From Castanea sativa (lineage: Eukaryota; Streptophyta; Magnoliopsida; Fagales; Fagaceae): DNA of 64,000 nt. The position numbers and the translations under genes were made by a program. The notes below the pieces were generated by a model. It saw only the letters and a list, made by a program, of their open reading frames with translations, did not search any database and was not told the origin of the DNA. Shown piece by piece: positions 54,742 to 64,000 of the stretch. Positions within the stretch are counted from its first letter, which is position 1; each line of letters starts with the position of its first letter. The stretch is from positions 52,367,464 through 52,431,463 of the forward strand of contig NC_134015.1 in assembly GCF_040712315.1 (NCBI RefSeq), in the 5' to 3' direction.

Positions 54742-56134
54742 TTCAGCTTTCTGTAATTCTGTCTTTTTCTATAAGACACCGTGCAATGCTAATAGTTATT
54801 GAGATTTGAGGCTGATTGGGAAACCTGGTGGTTGTTATGAAGCTTCTTTTCTTATCTTTCTTTTTATTACTTGTGTGTGTGTATATATATATATATATTT
54901 TTTTTTTTTGATGAATCTTTTTATTGCTTATTGATTGTATACACCAAACTCTATTAATTATTTGTTGGATAGATCAAGCTTCTAAATTAATGTCCCATTA
55001 ACTTGTCCAGCTTTGCCATTCAACTCTTGACTTTTCTTTGTTTTTGCTTTGCTTGGTTGTTATTATGTTCTCTTTTGTTAATATCTTCAAAATATTTAGT
55101 GAGAGGTTTTGCTTGTTTGTATTAATCCTAGCCATTTATTGCCCTTTTTACAGTTTATGCGGATGGAAGCATATGTTTGGACATTCTACAAAATCAGTGG
55201 AGCCCTATATATGATGTTGCAGCTATACTTACCTCCATCCAGGTTAAAACATCATTAATTGTTTGTAGTCACTACTTTAAGAATATCCAGTTATAGTGGG
55301 TGATATGTTGTGTTCGTACTAAGTTATGATGCGAGGTGTGAATTATAGCTTAACATATTCAAGTACCTAAAATGTCATAATCATCTTTTAGTTGATCTAC
55401 TGATGCTTAATTCAAGCCCCTCCCTCCCCTGTCCCATTCTTCCCCTGAACTATCACGTCTCTCCTCCCACTGTCAATTTGGTCCATATATATGCATATAA
55501 ATGTTCCCCTTACTATTTCAGTTGTGTTTGTGGAGCCAGTATTGATCTATGTGTGCTAAATACTATTCACCCATGAATCACATCACATGATCATTCCTCC
55601 ATCCCTCCATAGCATACTTTGAGTCTTGAGACTGGGGATTGAAAGTTGGCAACTTCATCTTCTAGACATCTGTGCCACTTCATAAATATCTTTGTTTGTG
55701 CCATCTATAAATTTGATAGCAAAATGGACCTGTAAACTGTGAAGTTTCACTTAGCATTTCTGATTTCACTTGTTCCTGATTCCCTATTTGGCAAGTGCTG
55801 CTTGGACTGGAGTTGGTGATCCATTGTATTATTATGTGGTTATTTTACACAAATACTTGCTTGCATGCTTCTTTGTATATGTATATTGATAGAGTATGCA
55901 ATGATGTATATTGATATGTTATAGAAAATAATTGGCAAATGTGCTTTCTGGATTTATGATGATGTTAGTTCTTGTTTTAAAGCAATTGTCATTTTCTGAT
56001 TGCAGTCATTGCTCTGTGACCCAAACCCAAATTCTCCTGCAAATTCAGAAGCTGCACGGATGTTTAGTGAGAACAAACGTGAATATAATAGGAGAGTACG
56101 TGAGATTGTTGAGCAGAGTTGGACTGCTGATTAG
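49109..56134 (+). CDS. UBC2: Ubiquitin-conjugating enzyme E2, RAD6 type
   Basis: E2 enzyme that carries ubiquitin as a thioester. The RAD6 homologues UBC1/UBC2 act with HUB1/HUB2 in mono-ubiquitination of histone H2B and in DNA-damage tolerance. Coding exons 49109-49233, 49373-49398, 54320-54409, 55154-55242 and 56006-56134 join to 152 residues, exactly the family length. The protein starts [20 protein letters not shown]. It has the HPN motif at 78-80, the catalytic Cys at 88 in [13 protein letters not shown], and ends near EQSWTAD. All splice sites are GT/AG. The second coding intron is about 4.9 kb because it holds a LINE with two nested elements in it, yet its borders are intact. The gene converges with the LRR-RLK gene. 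UBC2 and UBC1 are near-identical, so the symbol is by gene order. Confidence 0.95.
49399..50094 (+). other. UBC2 intron 2, original 5' part
   Basis: Intron sequence before the LINE. It includes a short repeat of CCAACCCAACCCAACCC (about 49791-49812) and a (GGGA)n tract (about 49853-49870). A GATGGAAAATGGGC motif near 49695 may be a degraded MITE end. Nothing coding. Confidence 0.45.
51288..52587. mobile_element. hAT-type non-autonomous element inserted in the LINE
   Basis: The left end is CAGTGTAGTCAAAGGCG and the inverted right end CAAGGTAGTCAAAGGCG, 15 of 17 matching. The flanking 8-bp duplication GTTGTGGA (51280-51287 and 52588-52595) is perfect and falls between the LINE codons LWT and WSF. 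The 8-bp TSD and CA-G termini indicate hAT. Subterminal regions are packed with GGCGCC/AGGCG motifs. Total 1300 bp, of which 688 belong to a later insertion. No transposase. Confidence 0.88.
51645..52332. mobile_element. TIR element with perfect 18-bp ends inside the hAT element
   Basis: Terminal inverted repeats CTATGAAGCACGGGTGCG are perfect on both sides. The flanking 8-bp duplication ATAGAGCC is at 51637-51644 and 52333-52340. The ends are rich in GGTGCGGGTGCGG. The right third (about 52060-52310) is a very CpG-rich run of CGGCCGATTTCGGCC and TCGGCGCGAATCGGCG type repeats. The left interior is AT-rich. Short ORFs cross it but reflect base composition only. The 8-bp TSD suggests hAT, although the CTATG end is not the usual hAT CA-G start. 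Perfect TIRs and TSD imply a relatively recent insertion. Confidence 0.88.
52976..54319 (+). other. UBC2 intron 2, 3' part
   Basis: Intron DNA after the LINE. Around 53365-53460 there is a segment with GCTTTAGGTGCCC and TGCGCCTAAGCGCCC, reminiscent of the subterminal part of the hAT family at 51288, perhaps an older remnant. No coding signal. The acceptor is TGCTTCAG at 54319. Confidence 0.45.
54501..54532. repeat. Perfect 14-bp inverted repeat in a UBC2 intron
   Basis: AATTTTCCTCCAAA, loop TTGG, then TTTGGAGGAAAATT. A further GGAGGAAAATTCCTCC palindrome follows at about 54543-54558. It resembles the end of a small MITE or a hairpin remnant. Confidence 0.7.
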
Positions 56135-56755
56135 TCATCATGGTTAGGTGTTTTGGAACTTCAAAAATAGCCCAATGGTCTGTTTAAATAACGATGGGAC
56201 TCAACCATGGTGTTGTGAACTCCTTGACTTTGATTATGTTATATGTTTGCTTGGCTTTTGTGTTTGCTTTTTTATTCCTGAATGTTACTTGTACCTGATA
56301 CTCTGCATTCTTCTTAATATTTCACATATAAAATTTCTGTTTACTATCTCATTCTTAAATTGAGGGAAACACAACTATTACCAATGATAGATGAGTTGGA
56401 AACTACAATAAATAAAGAATGGTTGGGACTTATAAAAAAAAAGAAAAAAAAAAAGAATGGTTGGCAGTAACGATACTTAAAAAAATAGTGGACAAATGGT
56501 TCCTGCAATATTACTGAATCATAGCGGTGCTCTGATTAGAAAGGTAGGTAATATGTAAATACATGCATGTTCATAATGAGAAATGAAGGCTCTGGTCAGC
56601 CATTGGAAAGAATAGTAGAAACTTAATACTAATACGATAAAAAAATGCAGGGTAAAGGGAAGTTATATTTACATTTATTTATATGCTCATTGTGTCACAA
56701 AGCATCATGACTGCTGCCAGTTATACAGCAGTATGAAAAATGTTCAACTAAAGCA
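56135..56755. other. Spacer between the convergent UBC2 and LRR-RLK genes
   Basis: 621 bases hold both 3' UTRs. Overlapping AATAAA signals at about 56407-56416 lie 270 bases after the UBC2 stop, followed by an A-rich tract. No further gene was seen. Confidence 0.5.
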
Positions 56756-59700
56756 CTACATCTGTGTACTTAGGTTTCCACTGCTGGTCCATCCCTCTTG
56801 AACTTGAATTGAGTACTGCAAATTCCAGAGAACATCCTCTATTGAAGGGCGCTTGCTCGGATCTTTGCCAAGGCAGTTGATGGTAATTTCAACTGTGGTC
56901 TTTAATGATTGATATGCAAAAGTTCCTTGAATGGAGGGGTCAGTTGCTGCCCGTAATTTTGATTCTGTCAAGCCCTTCTCTAGCTGTTGTGTAGAAAACA
57001 AGTAAAATGGAAGCCAATGAATTTCAGGCTGGAAATGTATGATGGAATTGAAAGTACATCTGGAAATAGATGAATAATTGTATTGGACTATTAGTACCTC
57101 TAGCTTTAGCTCATTCGTTTCACTAGCTGATGTTATCAGTTTCCCGGTAATAACCTGAAGTAGAATTACTCCCAGCTGATAAATATCCTCCTTTTCTGCA
57201 ATTTCAGCTCTGTATATATAGGACTTATTAGTGAGATTAGCTGGGTCTTATTGCAGAGCAAAGAAACAAGAAAAGGAAGGAGACGAGGAATCAATACCTC
57301 AAATGCTTGTCTTGTCCACCGAGAGGGCTCTCTGAATCTACCTGTTATATTAAAATAGCAAAAATTAACACAAAAAAATAGTTAAAATCAAATATGATAT
57401 GCAAAAATGTATTACAAGTTAATCCGTATATAATATTTTCTAACCTTAAATGGCAAGGGAATATTGTAGCTACTAATTTTTGCTGTGAGGCTGTCATCCA
57501 ACAAAATGTTATCAATCTTCAATTTATTCCCAAATATGCCAGGTGCAATCCCTGTGTGCAGGAACTGGACTCCCCTAGCAACACCAATGGTAATTGCCAT
57601 TCTCTGTGGCCAGTTCAGCATATCCTTCTTTCTCCAATCTGCCAATCAGATTAAAAGATTTACTTCATTGAAGATTTCAAGTTGAAAAATGCTAAAGCTA
57701 CTATCAATTTTGCTACAAAATATTTGCATACTGATATGACATTAATTTGTGAAGTTTATGTAATAAAATTTCAAAAAGTCCATCATTCCTTCTGTTGACT
57801 TTACCATTAAGATAGTCCCTTAGTGATCCATTTGAGACGTGTTCATGAACAATAAAGACAGCGCTAGCTGTATTGGGATGGTCTTGACAAGTGACAATAC
57901 AGTGTCCGAGGATGCTGACCAAATGCCTATGCCTCAGCTTAGATAACACATCCATGTGCTGCATCAAGCTTTGTGACAAATTTTTTTGCTTCAATTTCAG
58001 GCTCTTCACCAGGACCACTGAACCATCTCTTACCCAACCTTTATAGTGCTGTAACAAACAAACAAATTCGCAAGCTTTCAATTTGAAGAGAATCGAATTT
58101 GGTGGGTTCCATTACATTGAGACATACTGATTAGGGAAACAGTTTGAATTAAATGCTTTACCTGTCCTTGAGATCCTTCCCCTATCAAATTTTTTGGGTC
58201 AAAGTTATTTGTTGCATCTTCAATCTCCTCCAATGTGAAAACTCGATATGGTGGTAGCCCGAGTGCTGCTAACCTTATTGTCTGGGCCACACGCCCTATG
58301 AAAATCCAATTCATTCATCACTTTCATGAGACACATAAAATGAGTAAAATCCAAAGTTCTAGACCACCCTTTAAGGGTAACATTGGTTCAAAGCACTGAG
58401 CTATAAAAATTGGAAAATCTAAAGTTCTAAACCACCCGTTAAAGAAACTTATTAGGCAATGCAGTCACATGGTTGAATATAATTGGAGATTCTAAGGTAC
58501 AATACTTACGAAACTATATCTAAGTTCAAAATGACCATTTGAGGAATTGCATTGGTTCAAAGCACTTAGATTAAGTAGTTATCCACATTATGTTCGGTAG
58601 ATTTAAAGAAAGAAAAGAAAGCCAGAAAGATTGCCTTACTTGCATCAATGTATAATCTTGGGGAGCTACGAATGGACCATTTTTCAGCAACAGATCTGTT
58701 ATGTATGTTATTATCACTTCTATTCCTTTCTGCCCTTCTGACAATGAACAAAACCAGCAATCCAAGAACCACAGCAATTACCACCACACATCCAATGATA
58801 ACAAGTACGAGGCCGAAGTTGATGCTGGATTTGGACTCCTGCTCTTTGCTTTTGTTTGGAGGCTTAACAGCTAATGCTTCTTTGTTGCAAAACAAAGATG
58901 GATGTTGATACTTTGAGTAATAACTGCTTGACAAACAGTTCCATGAATATAGTACTGACCTGTTTGAAGAGTTTGATCCCAGACAGGATGGCAATTTTCC
59001 TATCAATAGGTTCTGTGAAATGTCTACAAACTTGAGCTCAGCATTGCATGATATATTCATAGGAAGAACCCCACTTAGTTGGTTTTGGGCCAAACTAAGA
59101 TACTGAATTGAAGGCAGAGAGAACAGAGAAGGTGGGATTGGACCAAGAAATTTGTTTGAAGAGATGTCAAACTGTTGCAGTTTAGCAAAGTTCTTGACTT
59201 CTGCAGGAATCTCAGATCTCAGAGAATTGTTGCTCAATGTTATACTTACAAGACTGTTGCTTAGTGAGGGAAATTCAGGTCCAATTTTGTTGCCACCCAA
59301 ATTCAGCTCTTGGAGAAGGACTAGACTTTTAAGATCCGGAACACTTCCATTGAACAAATTATCAGCCAAAACAAGACTTGTCAGATTCCTCAAAGTACTA
59401 ATTGATGAAGGAATCTCTCCATAAATAAAATTTGAGCTAATATTTATCACTTCAAGTGACCATAACCGATTGATCTTGGCTGGTAATGGACCCCATATTC
59501 CTAAGGACACTAGTGACAACACTTTCAAGTTTGAAAGCTTTGCTAGAACAGTAAACAAGGAATCAGTGGAGAATGTTTCAGATAGAGTTTGTTGAGAAAC
59601 AGTGAATTTCCCCGAAGCTGGTTTTGGGCTATGAGAAGGGGAGCTTTTCTTTCCAATGACAGTAAATTCGGTTATGTGATTGTTTGTGCATACAATCTTG

Positions 59701-59903
59701 AGAGAAGATGAGGGAGGGAGGTAACAAAAGCCGGTCCAATTATTCCATCCCTGAAGAGCTTCAGGGTACTCAAGAAGCTTTTGAACTTGGAAAAGAGTTC
59801 TGGTTTCACTTGGACTCAACTGTGCAGTTGAACTAAGAGCAAGCATAGCAAGAATTATGAGTGATGGAAACAAGAAACAGAATGAAACACAGAAATTCCC
59901 CAT
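56756..59903 (-). CDS. LRR receptor-like protein with a degenerate kinase domain (pseudokinase)
   Basis: Plasma-membrane receptor-like protein of the At2g02780/At1g14390 type (recall). Exons, 5' to 3': 58640-59903, 58162-58295, 57805-58048, 57638-57445, 57341-57298, 57209-57098 and 56983-56756, joining in phase to 739 residues. I chose the Met at 59903 because a signal peptide follows at once (hydrophobic to about residue 27, then AQLSPSETR). An in-frame Met at 59939 would add 12 residues. There are about eight LRRs over 120-320 with the usual LxxLxLxxNxLxGxIP pattern, and a transmembrane helix at 363-388. The kinase-like domain starts near 455 (GEGSQG loop at 460-465, K481 kept). HRD is replaced by G-N-K (584-586) and DFG by S-Y-N (604-606), so phosphotransfer is unlikely. 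Asn591 is kept. The first exon codes the whole extracellular part. Confidence 0.9.
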
Positions 59904-59939
59904 TCTCTCAGGCAAATACAACTCAATGCAAAGCCTCAA

Positions 59940-61040
59940 ATTCCAACTATATTGCAGGAGAAAATGGTTGGGTTAGTCATGCAAAATGATATAACTTAAC
60001 AAGAAGAACCATATCTGCAACTACAAGTTTACAAGTTTACAACTACAATCATTTGTTGAAAGAAATGAAGCATGAGTTTGATCTCAAGAATCAATAAAGA
60101 ATAATTTGAGTGATTTGGATTTTACTCGTTGTTGCAGAATCTCTAACAAAGTTGCAGATGCATCCAAGAAATGTTTAAAAAAAGCTGAGGAGCAAAAAGG
60201 GCATGCTTAGTTGTACATACACTACCAAGAAAAGTTTTTCTTGGGAAAGTATGAGGCCAATATTTGACCAAGTGAAAATTTTTAAAATACAATGAATGTT
60301 TTCACAGTATTTTTCATAATGATTAAAGTGTTATATTGTTAATAAAATGGGTTGTCTTAACGGGTTCTTTTAGGACTTAACCAAGAAAACACACAAGTGG
60401 AGTCCATTCCTGATCATATGCTGCGGAGACTATCATATTAAATTGCTAGAGGGTTCTCTAAACCGTTGATTTCTCTTGATTCTCACCACTGTAATGCAAA
60501 AGTCAAAGAAATTTTTGGCTCTGACTTAAATACACTATACATAATTACATATATAGATGCTCCTCCATGCGAGAACCTCTGTGTTGACCACGTTATTTAA
60601 GGTAGACCCGCAAGTATCTCAAAGTAACGTGCCACAAGCACGTGACATTTGTGAAAGGGGTAGCCTCCTTTTGCTCTTTCTTTTCACTTTCAGGTATATC
60701 AAAGTCATGAATATAATGAGCACAATGTCCATGTCAATATAAAGAATTTAACGGTCCAAAATTTGTGGCATGCAATTACATAATAGGCCCTTGGTTTTTG
60801 TGACAACGAGAGTTGTGTCGGTGATAGGTGCCCTTAAAAAGTGGGGTGTTGAATTTGATTGAGAGGCAAAAGTTTGTGGTCACAAACATACTTTAATGAC
60901 TTATTAGTTATACCTAATCCTTTGTATCATATCCATATATATATTTTACTTGGCGCTGCTCTTTCCAGCTTAATGTCTTTGTTTTTTGTTAATTGTAATT
61001 ACCTATTTAGGTCTCATTGGGAACAAGATTTTGGTTGTAA
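59940..61040 (-). promoter_or_regulatory. Upstream region of the LRR-RLK gene
   Basis: Non-coding. About 650-750 bases upstream of the start codon are a W-box TTGACC at 60584-60589 and a G-box CACGTG at 60639-60644 (in GCACGTGAC), a pairing seen in stress-responsive promoters. No obvious TATA box is visible near the gene. The remaining sequence is plain AT-rich DNA. Confidence 0.35.
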
Positions 61041-61048
61041 AAGACAAA

Positions 61049-61545
61049 TTGCAAGCAAGATTTGATGGGGTAGTATTGTTTATTGAAGAGGTTTAATTTC
61101 ATGCAAGGAAGATAATTTGGATTCTTTAATTGGATTGCTGTACCCATGATTATTTTTGAGCTATATAATCATTCACCTTGAGATTTATGATATGATTGGA
61201 TCTTGAACCACTATTTTTGGTTGCAAAAAGGACCTTAATATAAGATAAATATAGATGATTCTTTTTGTTCTTATATATTAAAGTGATAAAATTGGCATTT
61301 TGCAAGCAAGATTTGAAGGGGTAGTTTTGTTTATTGAAGAGTTCTAATTGCATGCAAGCAAGATAATTTGGATTCTTTAATTGGATTTCTATACCCATGA
61401 TTATTTTTGATCTATAATCATTCACCTTAAGATTTATGATATGATTGGATCTTGAACCACTAGTTTTGGATGCAAAAAGTACCTCAATACAAGATAAATA
61501 TAGATGATTCCTTTTGTTCTTAAAGTGATAGAATTGGCATTTTAT
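61049..61545. repeat. Tandem duplication, period 251 bp
   Basis: GCAAGCAAGATTTGA begins at 61051 and 61302. Both units share ATAATTTGGATTCTTTAATT, ACCCATGATTATTTTTGA and GATATGATTGGATCTTGAAC. A third, partial start (GATAGAATTGGCATTTT) lies at about 61526. The sequence is unrelated to the other 251-bp duplication at 46043. Confidence 0.85.
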
Positions 61546-62377
61546 AATAAAGAAGCACATGAAATGCCTCGAAAGGAATGCATTCTTTTTAATATACTGC
61601 AGTTACTAGCTAAGTCCTCATATCTCTTGAATGGCTTCATCTTCCAAGCTAGCATAGGGGTCACTGACACTGACTTACTGTCTAGGGCTCTATAATTCAT
61701 CACAGTTTCCACATTATTATTAGTGTATTAAGAACATTGGTCACATCTAAAAAGTGATAGATCATAGAATGCCAAACAAAAGCTTGAAAAGGGTATGTTG
61801 GTAATTTACAGCAATTTATAAGCATATTAAATATTGAGTAGTTAGAAGGAGCTTTCAATGGATCAAGTATTGATACCCTAAATTTCATTGGATTCGGATG
61901 GAAATAGAATAATATTGCCAGCATGATTGCATCTCATTGTTGAATTAATTATTTTACTAATTAATCTTATAGATGTCAATGGCTTATTGGCCTAATAGCA
62001 TCTCTCCCCGGATGTGAGATTTAGTTCATCGAATTATCTTACTTACACTAAACAAAACTAGTCTTAGATACACTAATTGGTTTTATATTAAGTGCTAATG
62101 TTTTTTTTTTTGATAACACATTAATTGCTAATGTAAAATCATTATTCCTTAAACCATTATACTTAGTTTGACAATTTGGACCCAATTAATAAGTCATGAC
62201 TTGATTATGGTATCGCTAGTTAAATGAATAAATCATTATTGCATTACAACATATTTATGAATGATGAGAGAATTAAATTTCTTTGAATTTTTTCTATTTG
62301 TTACTATATTTAAAAAATAAAATAGCAAAGTTAGGATGAAATTTTCTCAAATTAATTTCAACTATATATCCAGACTG
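61546..62377. other. Intergenic AT-rich DNA
   Basis: No gene or transposon end recognised. Confidence 0.4.
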
Positions 62378-62443
62378 GCAAATAAGGGGAAAAAAGGGGA
62401 AATTTAAGTGAAACATAGGGTTTAAAATGGAAGAAAATGACAT

Positions 62444-62495
<52 letters not shown>

Positions 62496-62635
62496 ATGTG
62501 GTTTGAAATTTTGTGGCAAATAAGGGGAAAAAGAGGAAAAAGGGGAAATTTAGGTGAAACATAGGGTTTTAAATGGAAGAAAATGACATTATAGAGAGAG
62601 CGAGAGAGAGTATGTGGTTTGAAATTTTGTGGAAA
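62378..62635. repeat. Tandem duplication with expanded (GA)n
   Basis: A unit of about 137 bp containing GGCAAATAAGGGGAAAA, GTGAAACATAGGGTTT and GGAAGAAAATGACATT is present twice (from 62378 and 62515). The first copy carries about 24 GA units (62446-62494), while the second has only a short interrupted GA tract. The microsatellite therefore expanded, or contracted, after the duplication. Confidence 0.8.
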
Positions 62636-63074
62636 ATAAAGGGAAAAAAAAGAATGAAAAATTCAATTTAAAATATTGGAGGAGGTTGCTAGTCTGCTAC
62701 CGTTTATTTCAATGTGAAATATTCAGCAATCCCCTTTTTGGAATAAATTCACAAATTTAATTTAATTTATTATTTTGCACAATAGGGAAAAGTAAAAGCT
62801 CTCCAAGGATCCCAGACTTTGCAAGAAGACTTCTTTATCAAGCAAAATTGCTCAATAAACCTTACCCAAGGAAATATAAAATCCCACCTTCATCCTTTTT
62901 TTATGGGCATAAAGGAAATGTCATTGAGCAGGTGAGAGAGCTAGAGTATCTAAATGTCATGGGACCTCACGCTTAAAACAAAAATTTATGCTTCAAAGAG
63001 TTCTGAAAGTCTCTCACTGATATTGGGCATATACACATGGTGTATATACCGCACTAATAAGGGTCCAATGCAAC
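62636..63074. other. Intergenic DNA
   Basis: No supportable feature. The segment 62790-63074 is less AT-rich and may belong to the retroelement remnant that follows. Confidence 0.35.
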
Positions 63075-63368
63075 ATGCGAAATGACATGGTGGAGAGTTT
63101 TTGCACCAAGTACTTTCATGCTGAGGAAAGAATCCAACTTCTCAACGTCTACAACACCCGTAGAGGAGTAACGAAGATTTACTATGTTGAATACGGCCTC
63201 AAATTCCTAATTAGTTTAATTTGGTTTGAGTTTCTTTTTTATAAAATGAAATATTTTTCCTTGGTATGGCACATAAGGATTCTCTTTAGTATAGAAGGCA
63301 AAATATTCTTTATTGAAGAAGTAATATGTATTCTTTGTCCATCAAGGAATATGATTGAAGTCTTATAA
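63075..63368 (+). pseudogene. Gypsy gag-like fragment
   Basis: Starts MRNDMVESFCTKYFHAEERI. The word pattern W/N-D-M-V-E-x-F-C-T-K-Y-F-x-x-E-E resembles the retrotrans_gag domain of plant Gypsy elements. The similarity is lost after about 45 residues. No LTR was found around it. The identification is from memory and weak. Confidence 0.35.
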
Positions 63369-64000
63369 ATAAGTATTGTTGCAAAGGTTCGAACTCTTTT
63401 ACCCAACGTTCCTCCCACATGAGAGAGGAGCAAGGCTTCTAAAAGAATATTAGTTTGGTAGATTTTTGGAGTAGTAATTCATATTGTTGATAGTTGATAT
63501 TTTGATTGGTGTTATCCGTGAAGGTAGGTATAGAGTTGGTTGAACCATATTACATATTATTGTCTCGTGTGGATGTTTTATTTTCTTGTTCAAGTGAATG
63601 CGCTTTTGCTAGCCCCAAATAATAATAATTTTTTTTGAGCTCTCAAATTATAATAATTGATTTTAGAGTTTCTGCGCACAACATACTAAAAAAAATCACA
63701 TGTTTTAGAGATACGACGCTGGGCTGCTACGGCAAATATGGAGACCATGTGCTAGTGGAAATATGTATAGACAACTGACAACATGCTCGCTCAGTATCGT
63801 GCTGTCTTGTTAATCTAGACATAATTCATTTCACACAACTTTTGCAAAAGACAACAGCATCAGTAAAGCTAGTCAAATTCATGCATAACCAAGAAAATGA
63901 ATGATAAATGGGAGCAAACAACCCACTGAGGAAGAAAAGAAGTACTCGTAATTTGCTACTTTCATCACTATCATGCCACTGCTGATTGTAGATTACTCTT
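63369..64000. other. Intergenic DNA at window end
   Basis: Nothing recognisable as a gene on either strand. Base composition becomes slightly less AT-rich after 63700, possibly the approach to a gene beyond the window. Confidence 0.35.

Overview
The window is AT-rich nuclear DNA from a flowering plant, most likely a woody eudicot. It has intron-rich genes with GT/AG junctions, plant-only gene families (WRKY, PLS-class PPR, LRR receptor kinase) and large amounts of nested transposable elements. I suspect Fagaceae (oak or chestnut relatives) from the look of the LTR families, but that is recall and was not tested. There is no bacterial, organellar or viral block.

Five protein-coding genes can be assembled exon by exon, and in all of them the reading phase closes. 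They are a group IIb WRKY transcription factor (10172-15708, +), a four-CBS SnRK1-gamma-like protein (33010-35609, +), an intronless E-class PPR protein (35723-37582, -), the RAD6-type ubiquitin-conjugating enzyme UBC2 (49109-56134, +) and an LRR receptor-like pseudokinase (56756-59903, -). From memory, the order combines two Arabidopsis neighbourhoods: WRKY36 with CBS at At1g69810/At1g69800, and PPR, UBC2 and LRR-RLK at At2g02750/02760/02780. The window may therefore keep an ancestral block that was split in Arabidopsis. CBS/PPR and UBC2/RLK are both tail-to-tail pairs.

Most of the rest is mobile DNA, and many insertions can be ordered because their target site duplications (TSDs) survive. 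1-1449: an LTR beside a minus-strand retroelement ORF. 5324-6689: a triplicated repeat beside a CACTA-type element. 16580-25580: a Harbinger-type element split by a degenerate Copia retrotransposon, itself split by a 2.7-kb solo LTR. 28191-29159: a Pack-MULE with a 9-bp TSD carrying an exon of an SDS22-like phosphatase regulator. 29678-30118 and 43282-45491: two copies of a Helitron-like element, the second split by two solo LTRs of the family also seen at 695. 42431-42712: a tRNA-derived SINE with a perfect 10-bp TSD. 50095-52964: inside UBC2 intron 2, a LINE split by a hAT-like element that is split by a second TIR element.

The genes do not form one pathway. WRKY, the SnRK1-gamma-like protein, UBC2 and the receptor-like protein each belong to regulatory or signalling families, and the PPR protein is probably an organellar RNA-editing factor. 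I saw no sign of an undescribed multi-gene system. The strongest observations are the datable transposon nests, the Pack-MULE capture and the pseudokinase.
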